A stretch of 64,000 nucleotides of DNA, from contig NZ_JAHZST010000006.1 in assembly GCF_019457885.1 (NCBI RefSeq), forward strand, positions 248,001-312,000, written 5' to 3'. The notes under the pieces are model-generated. The model saw only the letters and a program-made list of their open reading frames with translations. It was not told the DNA's origin and made no database searches. Source of the DNA: Shewanella nanhaiensis (GTDB lineage Bacteria > Pseudomonadota > Gammaproteobacteria > Enterobacterales > Shewanellaceae). The translations under genes were made by a program, and so were the position numbers. Position 1 is the first letter of the stretch. Every line of letters begins with the position of its first letter. Below, piece by piece: positions 36,053 through 45,185 of this stretch.

Positions 36053-36589
36053 ATGAGTAATATCGTGTATATCGCAGCCAGCCTAGATGGATATATTGCC
36101 GATAAAAATGGCAGTGTAGATTGGCTGCATGAGCTGCCAAACCCTGAAGGTTCAGATATGGGCTTTGGTGAACTAATGGAGCGTGTTGATGGGTTAGTGA
36201 TGGGACGAAATACCTTTGAGACGGTACTTAGTTTTGGTGTCGACTGGCCCTATAATAAACCTGTATTTGTATTGAGTAATAGGTTAACTCAACTGCCTGA
36301 AGGGGTCGAAGGTAAGGCCTTTTTACTTAATGGTACTCCCAAAGAGGTGATGTTGAAGATCAAAGCTCTAGGACATAACAATCTCTATATTGACGGCGGA
36401 GTTACGATACAAAACTTCCTTAAAGCGGATCTTATTGATGAGATGATCATCACTACTATCCCGGTGCTATTGGGTGGTGGTTCCCCCCTGTTTGGTGAGC
36501 TGCTTGAACCTTTGAAATTTAGCTATGTAAAGAGTGAGCCACTGTTAGATTGTGTTGTTAAGAATTATTACTTGAGGGCACGTGATTAA
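36053..36589 (+). CDS. Dihydrofolate reductase-like protein (RibD C-terminal family)
   Basis: About 178 residues. The start MSNIVYIAASLDGYIA, MGRNTFETV, YIDGGVTIQNFL and ITTIPVLLGGGSPLFG are typical of the RibD C-terminal/DHFR-like superfamily (YwjB-type), small NADPH-dependent reductases of mostly unknown substrate. The ATG at 36053 is chosen because AGAGAG precedes it and the fold begins directly; an in-frame TTG at 36026 is unlikely. Confidence 0.85.
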   Translation: MSNIVYIAASLDGYIADKNGSVDWLHELPNPEGSDMGFGELMERVDGLVMGRNTFETVLSFGVDWPYNKPVFVLSNRLTQLPEGVEGKAFLLNGTPKEVMLKIKALGHNNLYIDGGVTIQNFLKADLIDEMIITTIPVLLGGGSPLFGELLEPLKFSYVKSEPLLDCVVKNYYLRARD

Positions 36590-36655
36590 ATCCTTGTCAT
36601 ATAACAGATATACTATTTTTCCATCGAAAAGTAACAAGAGGTAAGAAGAGCGAAA

Positions 36656-37435
36656 GTGTTAAAGCATAAAGAGTATCGAAGGGAAGGGCCCGATTATCGC
36701 TTCGGTGAGCAGGTTAGCTTTAACGATATAAAACAAACTTTTAATCTAAACCATATCCGTATTGGTAGCTGGGTCGAAGAGGATGAGAAGCATAAAGCGG
36801 CTAATCTTATCTTTGACTCCTTAGCCGACCTCGCCTTTATTCTTAAACTTCCTCCCCATGCATTAGGTTTGAGGCAGACACTTAATCTGGCATTTGGTAG
36901 CGGGGGACAAAAAGGGGTACAAGCTCATTATGTTCCCGCGCACCGTGAACTTGCTTTGGCAAAAAATGCGGGAGCAGGGGCTTTGGCCCATGAGTTTTGG
37001 CATGCGTTTGATCACTACATCTCATCTAAGTCTTACCATATATCCCCAGTAGGGATATCTTTTGCCAGTCATTGTTGGCTCTCGGATGTGAGGCCAATAG
37101 CGCACCCGTTAAACCAGCGACTAGAGCAGGTATTCACCACTACATTACTGACAGATGATGGTGGTGATGCTAATGATTTTGTCACCCGAGGTTTAGCGCT
37201 CGATAAACAATATGGAGGGCAATATTTTTCTAAACCTACAGAGTTAATGGCAAGAGCATTTGAAGCGTGTATTGAATCATATCCTGATATTAGTAATCCC
37301 TATTTAGTCAACGAGACTTTGACCTCTTTATTAGCAACTGCTGGTGGTTATCCAGATCTTCAACATAGAAAACAGATTTTTGCTGCTCTTATTGGCTATT
37401 TTGAGCCTTTGGGTAGAGCTCTTGAGCATGAATAG
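36656..37435 (+). CDS. CLCA_X-type putative metalloprotease
   Basis: A 259-residue cytoplasmic protein (no signal peptide) with the zinc motif HEFWH (His112-His116) followed by AFDHY. The surroundings (AFGSGGQKGVQAHYVPAHRELAL before the motif, ELMARAFEACIE after it) match what I remember of the CLCA_X/polyvalent-protein metalloprotease group. ELMARAFE could give the third zinc-ligand Glu. Such domains occur in mobile-element proteins and as single genes in marine gammaproteobacteria; the target is unknown. Start codon GTG, with a purine-rich site upstream. It follows the reductase by 66 bases, so the two may share a transcript. Confidence 0.7.
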   Translation: MLKHKEYRREGPDYRFGEQVSFNDIKQTFNLNHIRIGSWVEEDEKHKAANLIFDSLADLAFILKLPPHALGLRQTLNLAFGSGGQKGVQAHYVPAHRELALAKNAGAGALAHEFWHAFDHYISSKSYHISPVGISFASHCWLSDVRPIAHPLNQRLEQVFTTTLLTDDGGDANDFVTRGLALDKQYGGQYFSKPTELMARAFEACIESYPDISNPYLVNETLTSLLATAGGYPDLQHRKQIFAALIGYFEPLGRALEHE

Positions 37436-37681
37436 ACATGAAGGTAAATTGATGGCGATCACAGCTTTGCACTATAGGTGATGATCCAGTTGGCAATAAT
37501 GAGAACCCCCCATTTTTATTAAGATTTAATTAAGTATTATGGATAAAACTAATACTAAACGGGGAGCAGGAGTTGTGAGCAAACTTACTCTATGCTGCCA
37601 AAATGCTAGGGGTTACTTACCTAAGTTAGGTATCGAAAGCCCCGTAGCCTGGGTTATCTACCCCATCTTTGAGGAACGACT

Positions 37682-37912
37682 ATGAAATATCTAACTCTGC
37701 TTGCTGCTGCTCTTGTTTTTGCTGGTTCTGCTGCTGCAGTTGACTGTACTGATTGTCATGAGCCTATCGATCAGGCAACCCACGTTGAAGCTGAAGCAAC
37801 ACTAGGTACGTGTAATGATTGTCACGGCTTTGCTGATGCTCACGAAATGGATATGGAGCTTCATGAAGCGACATTGACCATGGCTGAGTGTGCAGACTGT
37901 CACGGAATGTAA
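37682..37912 (+). CDS. Small periplasmic triheme cytochrome c
   Basis: A 76-residue protein with signal peptide 1-19 and three CxxCH heme sites at residues 22-26, 44-48 and 70-74. There are exactly three other histidines in the mature protein (34, 54, 61), enough for bis-His ligation of all three hemes, as in the cytochrome c3/STC family of low-potential electron carriers. At about 57 mature residues it is much smaller than the Shewanella small tetraheme cytochrome. Partner unknown; a role as electron shuttle to periplasmic reductases such as FccA is inference. GAGGAA precedes the ATG. Spacer 37436-37681 has no other gene. Confidence 0.85.
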   Translation: MKYLTLLAAALVFAGSAAAVDCTDCHEPIDQATHVEAEATLGTCNDCHGFADAHEMDMELHEATLTMAECADCHGM

Positions 37913-37929
37913 TATCCGTTGTTAGTGAC

Positions 37930-37959
37930 AAAAAAGCGAGCTTAATAGCTCGCTTTTTT
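37930..37959 (+). terminator. Rho-independent terminator of the small cytochrome gene
   Basis: AAAAAAGCGAGC and GCTCGCTTTTTT around TTAATA, 17 bases after the stop; the A run makes it bidirectional in principle. Confidence 0.92.
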
Positions 37960-38081
37960 GTGTCTGGCCGTAAATGTTCCAGACATTTATCGGCATTTCC
38001 TCCATCCTTGGAGGTCTGAACACTTATGCTGCTCGCCATGGATGGATCACGAGCAGTGTTTGTGTCTGGCCGTAAATGTTC
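37958..38081. repeat. Direct repeat with 102-base period
   Basis: TTTGTGTCTGGCCGTAAATG and three further bases (TTC) occur at about 37957 and again at 38059. After each copy the sequences drift apart but keep ATTTCCTCC near the same distance, and the first unit contains GCTGCTCGCCATGGATGGATC. It looks like two decayed copies of a dispersed noncoding element. No gene is visible in 37960-38227. Confidence 0.6.
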
Positions 38082-38227
38082 TACTTAAAATGCTCCATAT
38101 ATTTTGAAGTATTTCCTCCGTTGACCCATATGGATATGGGGAATGTCTTTTTAGCGTATGGAACGCTTAAGACCTTGTAGGTCACTGACAATTACCCTGC
38201 TAGCAGAGATAGCAATGGAGTCTGTAT

Positions 38228-40396
38228 CTAATCCACCCAGTGCAGCACATCACGTATCACTGACCAACGTGGTTTATCCTCAATAGCCCCTTGCCCTAAC
38301 ATCCAATAGTTATAGATCGCATCTTGATGGCCATCGACCTTACGTAATTTTTGCCAGTTATTAACATAGTTAAGTAAGGATTGATTGTTCTGAGCCACAG
38401 CGTAGGCAACAGGGTAGCGGACACTGTTCTCAAGTATTGCGATACCATAGCCCGGAAAGAAGAGAGTCCAAGCAGAGCCTGCTTGAGCACTGATGACTAC
38501 GGCATCATATTTATCATTTTTCTGTCTGAAAAAGTTCTTATAACCGGGAATTTTGACAAAGTTAAGGTTAGTGTACTTCCTCTTTGCCTCCTCGATAATA
38601 TCGCTGTGCTCAACATAAGCTATGGTCATCTCCTCTAAAGATAAGATGCTCTCGGTGCTTTTAAATTGGTTAACCATATGATCGCGGGTAGCTATGGCTA
38701 GGTTTAGCTCAAGTACTGGCTCTGCATAGCTAAGTTTATCCATCTGCTCGATATCCATGGCTAAACCGGACATGGCGATATCGAAAAAGCCCGCTTTAAG
38801 TGATTGTGCCAGCTTATCTTTCTGGAAAGGGATAAATTCGATTTTCAGATCTAAGTCTTCAGCAAGCTTAGTTGCCATTGCACTATCAAAGCCCACTAAC
38901 TGACCCGCGTTGTTGTAGTAGCTAAAGGGAACGTTACTAGGAATATAGCCGACTCTCAAAGTGCCTCTTGCACGAATTGTCTGCAGATCGGCAATGGGGT
39001 GGGTGGGAGTCTTACCTAATTGCGGGAACTGCCTCTCTACAGTAGTCGGTACCTTATCGGCAACTTGCATATTGGCAATAACGCCGCTGGTGATCTCTGG
39101 ACTATGGATAAACATCCCCATACCAACACGCAATAGTACAATAATGATAGCGGTTCCAGCTGCGATACCTAGGCCCATTTTTATAAGTCTGGGAGGAGAG
39201 AGCTTGAGGCAACCGTGAAATAGCGCCGCTGTCAGTAGTGTCAGGGTAAACAGGTTCATTACTGCGGCAATAGAGTTAAATTTTCCGGTAATAAAACCTG
39301 ACATCACAAATAACTGGAAGAGATCTGAGGGAAGATGAACCAGATCAAGCATAAATGGGATCGCCACATAGACACTGCCAAACAGCGACAATAGCCCACT
39401 GATAGAGAGCGAAGGAATAGCACTGATATCTACTGGAGTACCGTTAAACCAACCTGCGAAAAAAACAAATAGGATAACCGTTAGCTTACCTATATTGGGG
39501 AAAGTGAAAGCGATAGGCACTAAGATCTCAATCAAGGTTGCACCATCTTCAGTGAGCTGATTATGCTCCGCCATTATCTGCTTACACTCTTCGATAATCA
39601 CAGGGATAACAATAAAGATATTACCTGTAGCGAAAGCCGTCACTATCCCCGCTTTCGCTATGCTAAGGGCCTGGTGAAAGGTGATGGGGGTTAGGGAGGA
39701 GACTATCCAAGGCAAGATCCAAAATGTCAGCAGCAAACAGAGCACAAAATAGCTGATAAGGTAGACCTGCATACTGGCAAACTCATCCACTCCCATTGTG
39801 CCGGCAGCCGATGCTGACATGGCAAAAATACCGATAGGCAGTACCTTTACCAGACCTCGAGTGATGCGGGAGAAGATCTCACCGCTGGTGTGCATAAAGG
39901 TTAATATCTGCTGTTTATGCTCCCCCTCCATGCCGATCAACGCTAAGCCCATGGCGATACTAAAGACCACCATAGCGGGGACATACCCTGCAGCCATCGA
40001 CTCGAATGGGTTAGAGGGAATATAGAGCTTAAAATAGTCTATGGCTGTAGCAGGCTCTATGCTGCTGGTACTGAAGAATGAGGCGGATTCTACAAAGGGG
40101 AAGGAGAGTGGCATCAGTGCAATAGTCACTAAAGCCAAAAGCCAGAGTAGAAGCATAATAAGACCCGCACGACTAAAGATAAGGGTAGCTGTACTCTTTT
40201 TCAGCTTACCTATGCCGCCAATGAGTGAGACCAAGATATAAGGAAGCACAGTCATCTGCATCAATAAAATAACGGCATTACCTATGGTGCTTAACCAACC
40301 AACAGACTCACCGAAAAAGATCCCAACGCCGAAACCGATAAACATGGCGACTAACATCTGAGATGAGCTAGTCATGGTAAAGAGTTTTTTTATCAC
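38228..40396 (-). CDS. DAACS symporter fused to a type-3 solute-binding domain
   Basis: An inner-membrane protein of about 720 residues. Residues 1-430 form a dicarboxylate/cation symporter fold with many helices (SFPFVESASFF, PSNPFESMAAGYVPAMVVFS, and late GFITGKFNSIAAVMNLF). After a last membrane helix (about 430-450) comes a complete SBP_bac_3 domain (about 475-710: RGTLRVGYIPSNVPFSYYN, FDSAMATKLAEDLDL, DIAMSGLAMDIEQMDKLSYAEP) that would lie in the periplasm. It probably captures the substrate for the attached carrier or senses it. I chose GTG at 40396, after GGAC; the frame reaches TTG at 40417, and ATG at 40375 is possible. Confidence 0.82.
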   Translation of the reverse strand: MIKKLFTMTSSSQMLVAMFIGFGVGIFFGESVGWLSTIGNAVILLMQMTVLPYILVSLIGGIGKLKKSTATLIFSRAGLIMLLLWLLALVTIALMPLSFPFVESASFFSTSSIEPATAIDYFKLYIPSNPFESMAAGYVPAMVVFSIAMGLALIGMEGEHKQQILTFMHTSGEIFSRITRGLVKVLPIGIFAMSASAAGTMGVDEFASMQVYLISYFVLCLLLTFWILPWIVSSLTPITFHQALSIAKAGIVTAFATGNIFIVIPVIIEECKQIMAEHNQLTEDGATLIEILVPIAFTFPNIGKLTVILFVFFAGWFNGTPVDISAIPSLSISGLLSLFGSVYVAIPFMLDLVHLPSDLFQLFVMSGFITGKFNSIAAVMNLFTLTLLTAALFHGCLKLSPPRLIKMGLGIAAGTAIIIVLLRVGMGMFIHSPEITSGVIANMQVADKVPTTVERQFPQLGKTPTHPIADLQTIRARGTLRVGYIPSNVPFSYYNNAGQLVGFDSAMATKLAEDLDLKIEFIPFQKDKLAQSLKAGFFDIAMSGLAMDIEQMDKLSYAEPVLELNLAIATRDHMVNQFKSTESILSLEEMTIAYVEHSDIIEEAKRKYTNLNFVKIPGYKNFFRQKNDKYDAVVISAQAGSAWTLFFPGYGIAILENSVRYPVAYAVAQNNQSLLNYVNNWQKLRKVDGHQDAIYNYWMLGQGAIEDKPRWSVIRDVLHWVD

Positions 40397-40498
40397 TTTA
40401 AAAAGTCCATATATCAAGCTGAAATATCATCGATGTGAACTCTGTGATTAGAGTGTCAATATATCAATGAATGTGCTGTCACATGCTAACATATTCTA

Positions 40499-41410
40499 TT
40501 AGTTGGTTTTTGATTGAGGAAGTCGCTCGACGACCAAATCGATAAAGGCCCTGACCTTAGGTGATAGATGCTTACGGCTTGGGTAAACCACAAACACATC
40601 TATGTCTGTCGTTGGGTACTCGGGAAAGAGGATCTCAAGCTGGCGTGTCTCTAGGGTGTCTTGCAGATAGAACTCAGGTAAGCGGCAGATCCCTAAGCCA
40701 TCTAAGGTCATTGCAAACTCCATCTCACCGCTATTACAAAGAACTTTTTGTCGAACATCGACGAAAAAGCTCTTACCTTGCTTGTCGCTATAGTGCCAAC
40801 GTGTGGGTAGCTTTAGGTTGGAGTAACAAAGGCAGTTATGTTTAGCTAACTCTTGAGGGTGATAGGGTCGCCCATGTTTGGAAAGGTACTCTGGCGTTGC
40901 TACTGTGTAGGCTTTGCAAGAGTATATCTTACGGCAGATTAGACTAGATTCATCTAAGTTCTCAGAGGCTCGAATCACTAAGTCATAGCCTTCGCTTATG
41001 ACATCGACGCGGCGATCATTAAGATCTAACTCTAAATTTACATTGGGGTAATTCAACATATACTGGCTCAATATAGGCCGCAGATAGTTATTGGCAAACC
41101 CCACGGGGCTGCTGATTTTTAAATGCCCCTTTGGACTGACATCATGTTGAGTGATGAGTTGAACCGCTTGCTCTGCGTCCTGAACAAGTTGAAGGCACTG
41201 TTGATGGTAGGCTTGTCCCTCTGGGGTTAATCCAATAGAGCGTGTTGTTCGGTTAAGCAGTCTTACCCCTAGGCGACTTTCAAGCTTGTTCACCTCTTTG
41301 CTGATGTAAGAGGTGGAATGCCCTAAGGCTTCGGCCGCCGCAGAGAAGCCACCACTTTTGACCACCTGAGTGAAGATCACTACGCCATCAAATAGTTTAT
41401 TCATAGTCAT
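40499..41410 (-). CDS. LysR-family transcriptional regulator
   Basis: About 303 residues: N-terminal helix-turn-helix (VVKSGGFSAAAEALGHSTSYISKEVNKLE, then RLLNRTTRSIGLT) and a C-terminal effector domain. The pattern of DRRVDVISEGYDLVIRA and of the QLIGHF-free end is typical of the CrgA/AaeR-like subgroup. It is divergent from the flavin-reductase-like gene, 140 bases away, and probably controls it. Start at ATG 41410 (or 41404); residues upstream in the open frame do not look like protein of this family. Confidence 0.88.
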   Translation of the reverse strand: MTMNKLFDGVVIFTQVVKSGGFSAAAEALGHSTSYISKEVNKLESRLGVRLLNRTTRSIGLTPEGQAYHQQCLQLVQDAEQAVQLITQHDVSPKGHLKISSPVGFANNYLRPILSQYMLNYPNVNLELDLNDRRVDVISEGYDLVIRASENLDESSLICRKIYSCKAYTVATPEYLSKHGRPYHPQELAKHNCLCYSNLKLPTRWHYSDKQGKSFFVDVRQKVLCNSGEMEFAMTLDGLGICRLPEFYLQDTLETRQLEILFPEYPTTDIDVFVVYPSRKHLSPKVRAFIDLVVERLPQSKTN

Positions 41411-41550
41411 ATGGAAATAGTCTTTATGAATTGAGGTTATTAATCTTAATTGAGTGTTAATATACACTGCTTCTCATTGAGTTGTTAGTTGTCGTTCACT
41501 GACAGCAGCTCGTCTTTTAAATGAATTATGACTAATTAAGAGAGAAGCCC

Positions 41551-42072
41551 ATGAAACTATTAGCCCTTGCTGCCAGCAGCAGCTCAAAATCTATCAATAA
41601 ACAACTTGCTACTTACGCTGCCTCACTTGTTGAAGGAGCCGATGTAGAGGTACTCGATATTAATGATTATGAGATGCCACTTTTCAGTCAAGATAGGGAG
41701 GATGAGTTAGGTCACCCTGAACTGGCACAGCAGTTTTTTGCCAAAATAGGCGAAGTCGATGGCATTATCATCTCATTCGCTGAGCACAATGGCTCATACA
41801 CGGCCGCTTACAAGAACCTGTTTGATTGGACCTCTCGTATCGATCAAAAAGTATTTCAAAACAAACCTATGGTACTACTTTCGACCTCTCCAGGGCCTGG
41901 TGGCGCCAATACCGTATTAACGGCTGCAAAAGGTTCAGCACCACACTTTGCTGGTGATGTTAAAGCGAGCCTATCTATCCCGAGTTTCTTTGATAACTTT
42001 GATATGGAAGCCGGTAAACTGCGTAATGAAGAATTAAAGCAAGCTTTGTATGATGCGGTGAATAAGCTTTAA
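41551..42072 (+). CDS. NAD(P)H-dependent FMN reductase-like flavoprotein
   Basis: A 173-residue flavodoxin-like protein: N-terminal LLALAASSSSKSINKQLA phosphate loop for FMN, VLDINDYEMPLFSQDRE, and FAEHNGSYTAAYKNLFDW with PGPGGA after it, as in the NADPH-dependent FMN reductase/quinone reductase family (ChrR/YieF type). It reduces flavin, quinones or similar compounds. Divergent from the LysR gene that likely regulates it. Confidence 0.88.
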   Translation: MKLLALAASSSSKSINKQLATYAASLVEGADVEVLDINDYEMPLFSQDREDELGHPELAQQFFAKIGEVDGIIISFAEHNGSYTAAYKNLFDWTSRIDQKVFQNKPMVLLSTSPGPGGANTVLTAAKGSAPHFAGDVKASLSIPSFFDNFDMEAGKLRNEELKQALYDAVNKL

Positions 42073-42090
42073 TATTTACATATCAAGTTG

Positions 42091-42120
42091 AAAAAAACCG
42101 CTTAGGCGTTAACTAAGCGG
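42091..42120 (-). terminator. Terminator of the porin/TRAP operon
   Basis: On the minus strand CCGCTTAG and CTAAGCGG pair and are followed by TTTTTTT. A second stem, TAACATGAA with TTCATGTTA, lies directly before it (42121-42140). Confidence 0.85.
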
Positions 42121-42203
42121 TAACATGAAGTTTCATGTTAAAAGCAAGGTTGGGAGACCTTGGATGGAATCTCTAGCCCATTTCAAATGGGTAAAGCCTA
42201 GAT

Positions 42204-43238
42204 TTACAAAGCATATTTCACTGAGAACTGCAGGTAAGTTGAGTCTGCATCGGCATCACTGACCTCATAATTACCGATCTCTATCCCTGTCCACAGGTGT
42301 GGCGTGAGCTGTTTAATCAGGTTTACTCCCCACATCTGTCTCTCTCTATTTTGAATGTCGGTTTCTGCATGACCGTAAAAGAGGGTGCTGCGATAACTCT
42401 CACTCCAGAAATGACGGTAGGCGGCGTAAAAGGCCGTGGTCTCTTCCGGTACGCTAGTGTCACCATCAGGAATAATATCTGTGGTCAGCCCCGGTGCCAC
42501 ATACCTGCCTGACTCTCCAACATTGACCTGAAAACGAAAATCATCCCTTTCTCCAATTAACAACTTACCGTAAAGGTTAAATGCGGCAGTGGTTTTATCT
42601 ATGCCATCGCTGTCAAGTTGACGGACTAATGCGGCAACCCCAATCTCTCCCCAATCAGCTTTATGTATGTAGCGTCCAACAATATCGGGAATAGCATCAT
42701 TCTTGTTGTCGGCGCCAGTTGTTTCTGGATTTTCCAATGCGAACTGAAAGCCACCATAGGTGTAGCGGATCTGAGTTTGACGAATAAAGGCTTCACCGAC
42801 ATGGGGGCCACCAAAATCTAAGGTCTCAGGAATCGCTGTCAGTGGCATGAAGGTTGACCATGTTTGACCTACAAGCCAGTTGTCATATTTGATAAAGGCG
42901 TGACGTAATCTTGGGTCGTAGTTATTGACGATCGCCTCGCTGCCATCGGAGCCGTAAAAATCCATCTCCACAAATCCCATCACCTTGCCATGGGTGTAGC
43001 TGGCGTTAAATCTTGACTCTCGCATGGTGAAGTTAGTTTGTGATGAGTCTTCACCTGTAGCGCCCGATGCTATCCAAAATGGGCGATAAGGCACTTCGCC
43101 GGATACGTGGCGGACATCAGCTTTAAGATACCCTCCGAATTTGAGCTTATTGTCTTCACCGAGATCAAACTCGAAAGCTGCGTAACTCGAACTGCTAAAG
43201 AGTCCTAATGTGATGAGGGCTAATGTTGAAGTTTTCAT
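42204..43238 (-). CDS. DcaP-like outer-membrane porin
   Basis: A 344-residue outer-membrane beta-barrel with signal peptide 1-20 (SSSSYA-AF). The start FGGYLKADVRH, TMRESRFNASYTHG and VGQTWSTFMPLTAIPETLDFGGP segments are typical of the DcaP family of trimeric channels for dicarboxylates and similar anions. It is the last gene of the TRAP operon (34 bases after the large permease) and so supplies passage across the outer membrane for the same solute. Confidence 0.88.
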   Translation of the reverse strand: MKTSTLALITLGLFSSSSYAAFEFDLGEDNKLKFGGYLKADVRHVSGEVPYRPFWIASGATGEDSSQTNFTMRESRFNASYTHGKVMGFVEMDFYGSDGSEAIVNNYDPRLRHAFIKYDNWLVGQTWSTFMPLTAIPETLDFGGPHVGEAFIRQTQIRYTYGGFQFALENPETTGADNKNDAIPDIVGRYIHKADWGEIGVAALVRQLDSDGIDKTTAAFNLYGKLLIGERDDFRFQVNVGESGRYVAPGLTTDIIPDGDTSVPEETTAFYAAYRHFWSESYRSTLFYGHAETDIQNRERQMWGVNLIKQLTPHLWTGIEIGNYEVSDADADSTYLQFSVKYAL

Positions 43239-43272
43239 ATCTATCTCCTTATTTTATTTTTAGTTTCGCTTT

Positions 43273-44568
43273 TTAACTCAATCGACTAAGGCCAAATAGT
43301 TCTGGGAAGAAAACCAGAAGAGCCAGAATTAACATCTGTATGGCGATAAAGGGCAGCACGCCTTTGTAGATCGCTAATGTCTTAATTTGTGGTGGCGCGA
43401 CTCCCTTGAGGTAAAACAGACTGAAGCCAAAGGGAGGCGTTAAAAATGAGGTTTGTAGGTTCATGGCGATAAGAATGGCGAGCCAGTTCATATTGAGTCC
43501 CAACGAGAGGGCTATCGGGGTCAAAATTGGCACTATGATGAAGGCGATCTCAATGAAATCGATGAAGAAACCTAAGATAAAAATGGTGAGCATGGCGATA
43601 AGTACAAATGTCCATTGGGCGTTTGGCAACGAGACAAAAAACTCCTCAACGATGGACTCTCCTCCGCTATAGCTAAACACCATAGAAAATGCTGTGGCGC
43701 CGATAAGCACGGCAAACACCATAGAGGAGACCTTGACGGTTTCCAGTGCGCTGTCAAAAAGGAGTTTGAACTTGAACTTGCCATAGATGAGTGCCAGCAA
43801 TAGGGCGCCAACGCCACCCAGAGCGGAAGACTCTGTGGGAGTTGCCAGTCCTGAATAGATAGAGCCCAAAACCGCAACGATGAGAAATAGCGGTGGAATA
43901 ATCAGTTTCAAGCACTTGATAACCATGGTCAGGTTAGGCTCATCAAGCTCATTTTTTATGGGCGGTGCAATACTGGGTTTGATGTTGACTATGGCTAAGA
44001 TATAGATGAGATAAGCACTCACCAGTATCAAGGAGGGCAGAAGCGCTGCGGTGAACAGATCGCCAACAGGCAGTCCCATTACATCTCCGAGGATGATTAA
44101 GATAATCGAAGGGGGAACGATTTGACCTAAAGTGCCTGCTGCACAAATAATGCCTGTGGCTAATTTCGGATCATATCTATGCTTGAGCATCACTGGCAGG
44201 GATATTACCCCCATGGCAACCACACTGGCGCCAACCACTCCCGTAGATGCCGCTAAAAATAGGCCGACAATGATGGTCGATATTGCCAAGCCGCCTTTAA
44301 GTCCTCCAAAGAGTTTCCCCATGGACTCAAGCAGCTCTTCAGCCAAATTAGTCTTCTGCAATACGATCCCCATAAAGATAAACAGGGGAACTGCCATCAA
44401 AATGGTGTTTTGCATCGTGCTCATAATTCTAAATGGCATAAATGCGAATAGATCGATGCCGAGCACTAAGATCCCGATAGCCATAGAGACGCCAGCAAAG
44501 GTAAATGCAATGGGGAAGCCAAAGAAGATGGCGATCATCGCGATAATAAAGAGTGCTAAACCTGTCAT
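43273..44568 (-). CDS. dctM: TRAP transporter large permease
   Basis: A 431-residue inner-membrane protein with about twelve hydrophobic helices; start MTGLALFIIAMIAIFFGFPIA, the STGVVGASVVAMG and CAAGTLGQIVPPSIILI loops and the QTSFLTPPFGFSLFYLKGVAP end are hallmarks of DctM-type (IT superfamily) permeases. It forms the transport channel with the small subunit. Its ATG overlaps the stop of the small-permease gene (TAATG). Confidence 0.93.
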   Translation of the reverse strand: MTGLALFIIAMIAIFFGFPIAFTFAGVSMAIGILVLGIDLFAFMPFRIMSTMQNTILMAVPLFIFMGIVLQKTNLAEELLESMGKLFGGLKGGLAISTIIVGLFLAASTGVVGASVVAMGVISLPVMLKHRYDPKLATGIICAAGTLGQIVPPSIILIILGDVMGLPVGDLFTAALLPSLILVSAYLIYILAIVNIKPSIAPPIKNELDEPNLTMVIKCLKLIIPPLFLIVAVLGSIYSGLATPTESSALGGVGALLLALIYGKFKFKLLFDSALETVKVSSMVFAVLIGATAFSMVFSYSGGESIVEEFFVSLPNAQWTFVLIAMLTIFILGFFIDFIEIAFIIVPILTPIALSLGLNMNWLAILIAMNLQTSFLTPPFGFSLFYLKGVAPPQIKTLAIYKGVLPFIAIQMLILALLVFFPELFGLSRLS

Positions 44569-45080
44569 TATTTTGCCTCCACTAGTGAGCCAAGCAGGAC
44601 TGATACTTCACCGATTAACCGGTATATCCCTGCGATGATCACGAAGACAAAGGAGAGTGGAATGACTGACTTTATGATCCAGAAGTAACTGAGTCCGCCG
44701 GGATCTGGGCTTTTCTCGCCGAGTTGGTAGGCATCCTCAACAAAAGCGGCACCGAAATAGATGATAAGTAGGCTAAAGGGGAATACCGTGATGAGTACCC
44801 CTAAGATGTTGATCATAGCTTGAGTTTTTCGGCTTAGGTTGTCGTAGAAGATATCTACCCTTACATGCCCATCCTCCTTCAGTGTGTAGCCTATTCCGAA
44901 CATAAACATGGCGGAGAATAGGTGCCACTCCAGCTCTTGCATCGCAATGGAGATGTTATTGAATAGGTAGCGCATCACAACGTCATAAAAGACATTAAAT
45001 AACATCAAAATCATTAAAATGGCGCAGAGATAACCTAAGCTATCCAGTAGTTTACCGAGTAGAGTATGTGTTTTTTTCAT
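44568..45080 (-). CDS. dctQ: TRAP transporter small permease
   Basis: A 170-residue protein with four membrane helices. The second helical part contains ELEWHLFSAMFMFGIGYTLKEDGHVRVDIFY, the signature of the DctQ family. It pairs with DctM and docks the loaded binding protein. Confidence 0.92.
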   Translation of the reverse strand: MKKTHTLLGKLLDSLGYLCAILMILMLFNVFYDVVMRYLFNNISIAMQELEWHLFSAMFMFGIGYTLKEDGHVRVDIFYDNLSRKTQAMINILGVLITVFPFSLLIIYFGAAFVEDAYQLGEKSPDPGGLSYFWIIKSVIPLSFVFVIIAGIYRLIGEVSVLLGSLVEAK

Positions 45081-45155
45081 ACGACTTTTCTTATATTTAT
45101 GGCCGAGTAGGCACTGAATGCCGAGCTAAGGTAAAGTCAGAGCTCTTTAGTAAAT

Positions 45156-45177
45156 GGGCTTGAAACGCATCAAGCCC
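45156..45177 (-). promoter_or_regulatory. Stem-loop between dctP and dctQ
   Basis: GGGCTTGA and TCAAGCCC pair around a six-base loop ten bases after the dctP stop, with no strong T run. Such stems usually protect the upstream mRNA and lower read-through, so more binding protein than permease is made. Confidence 0.65.
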
Positions 45178-45185
45178 TTCAGTCG

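Noticed and set aside
37764..38039. 91-codon ORF opposite the small cytochrome gene
   Set aside because: Antisense to a clear triheme cytochrome and running through its terminator and the direct repeat.
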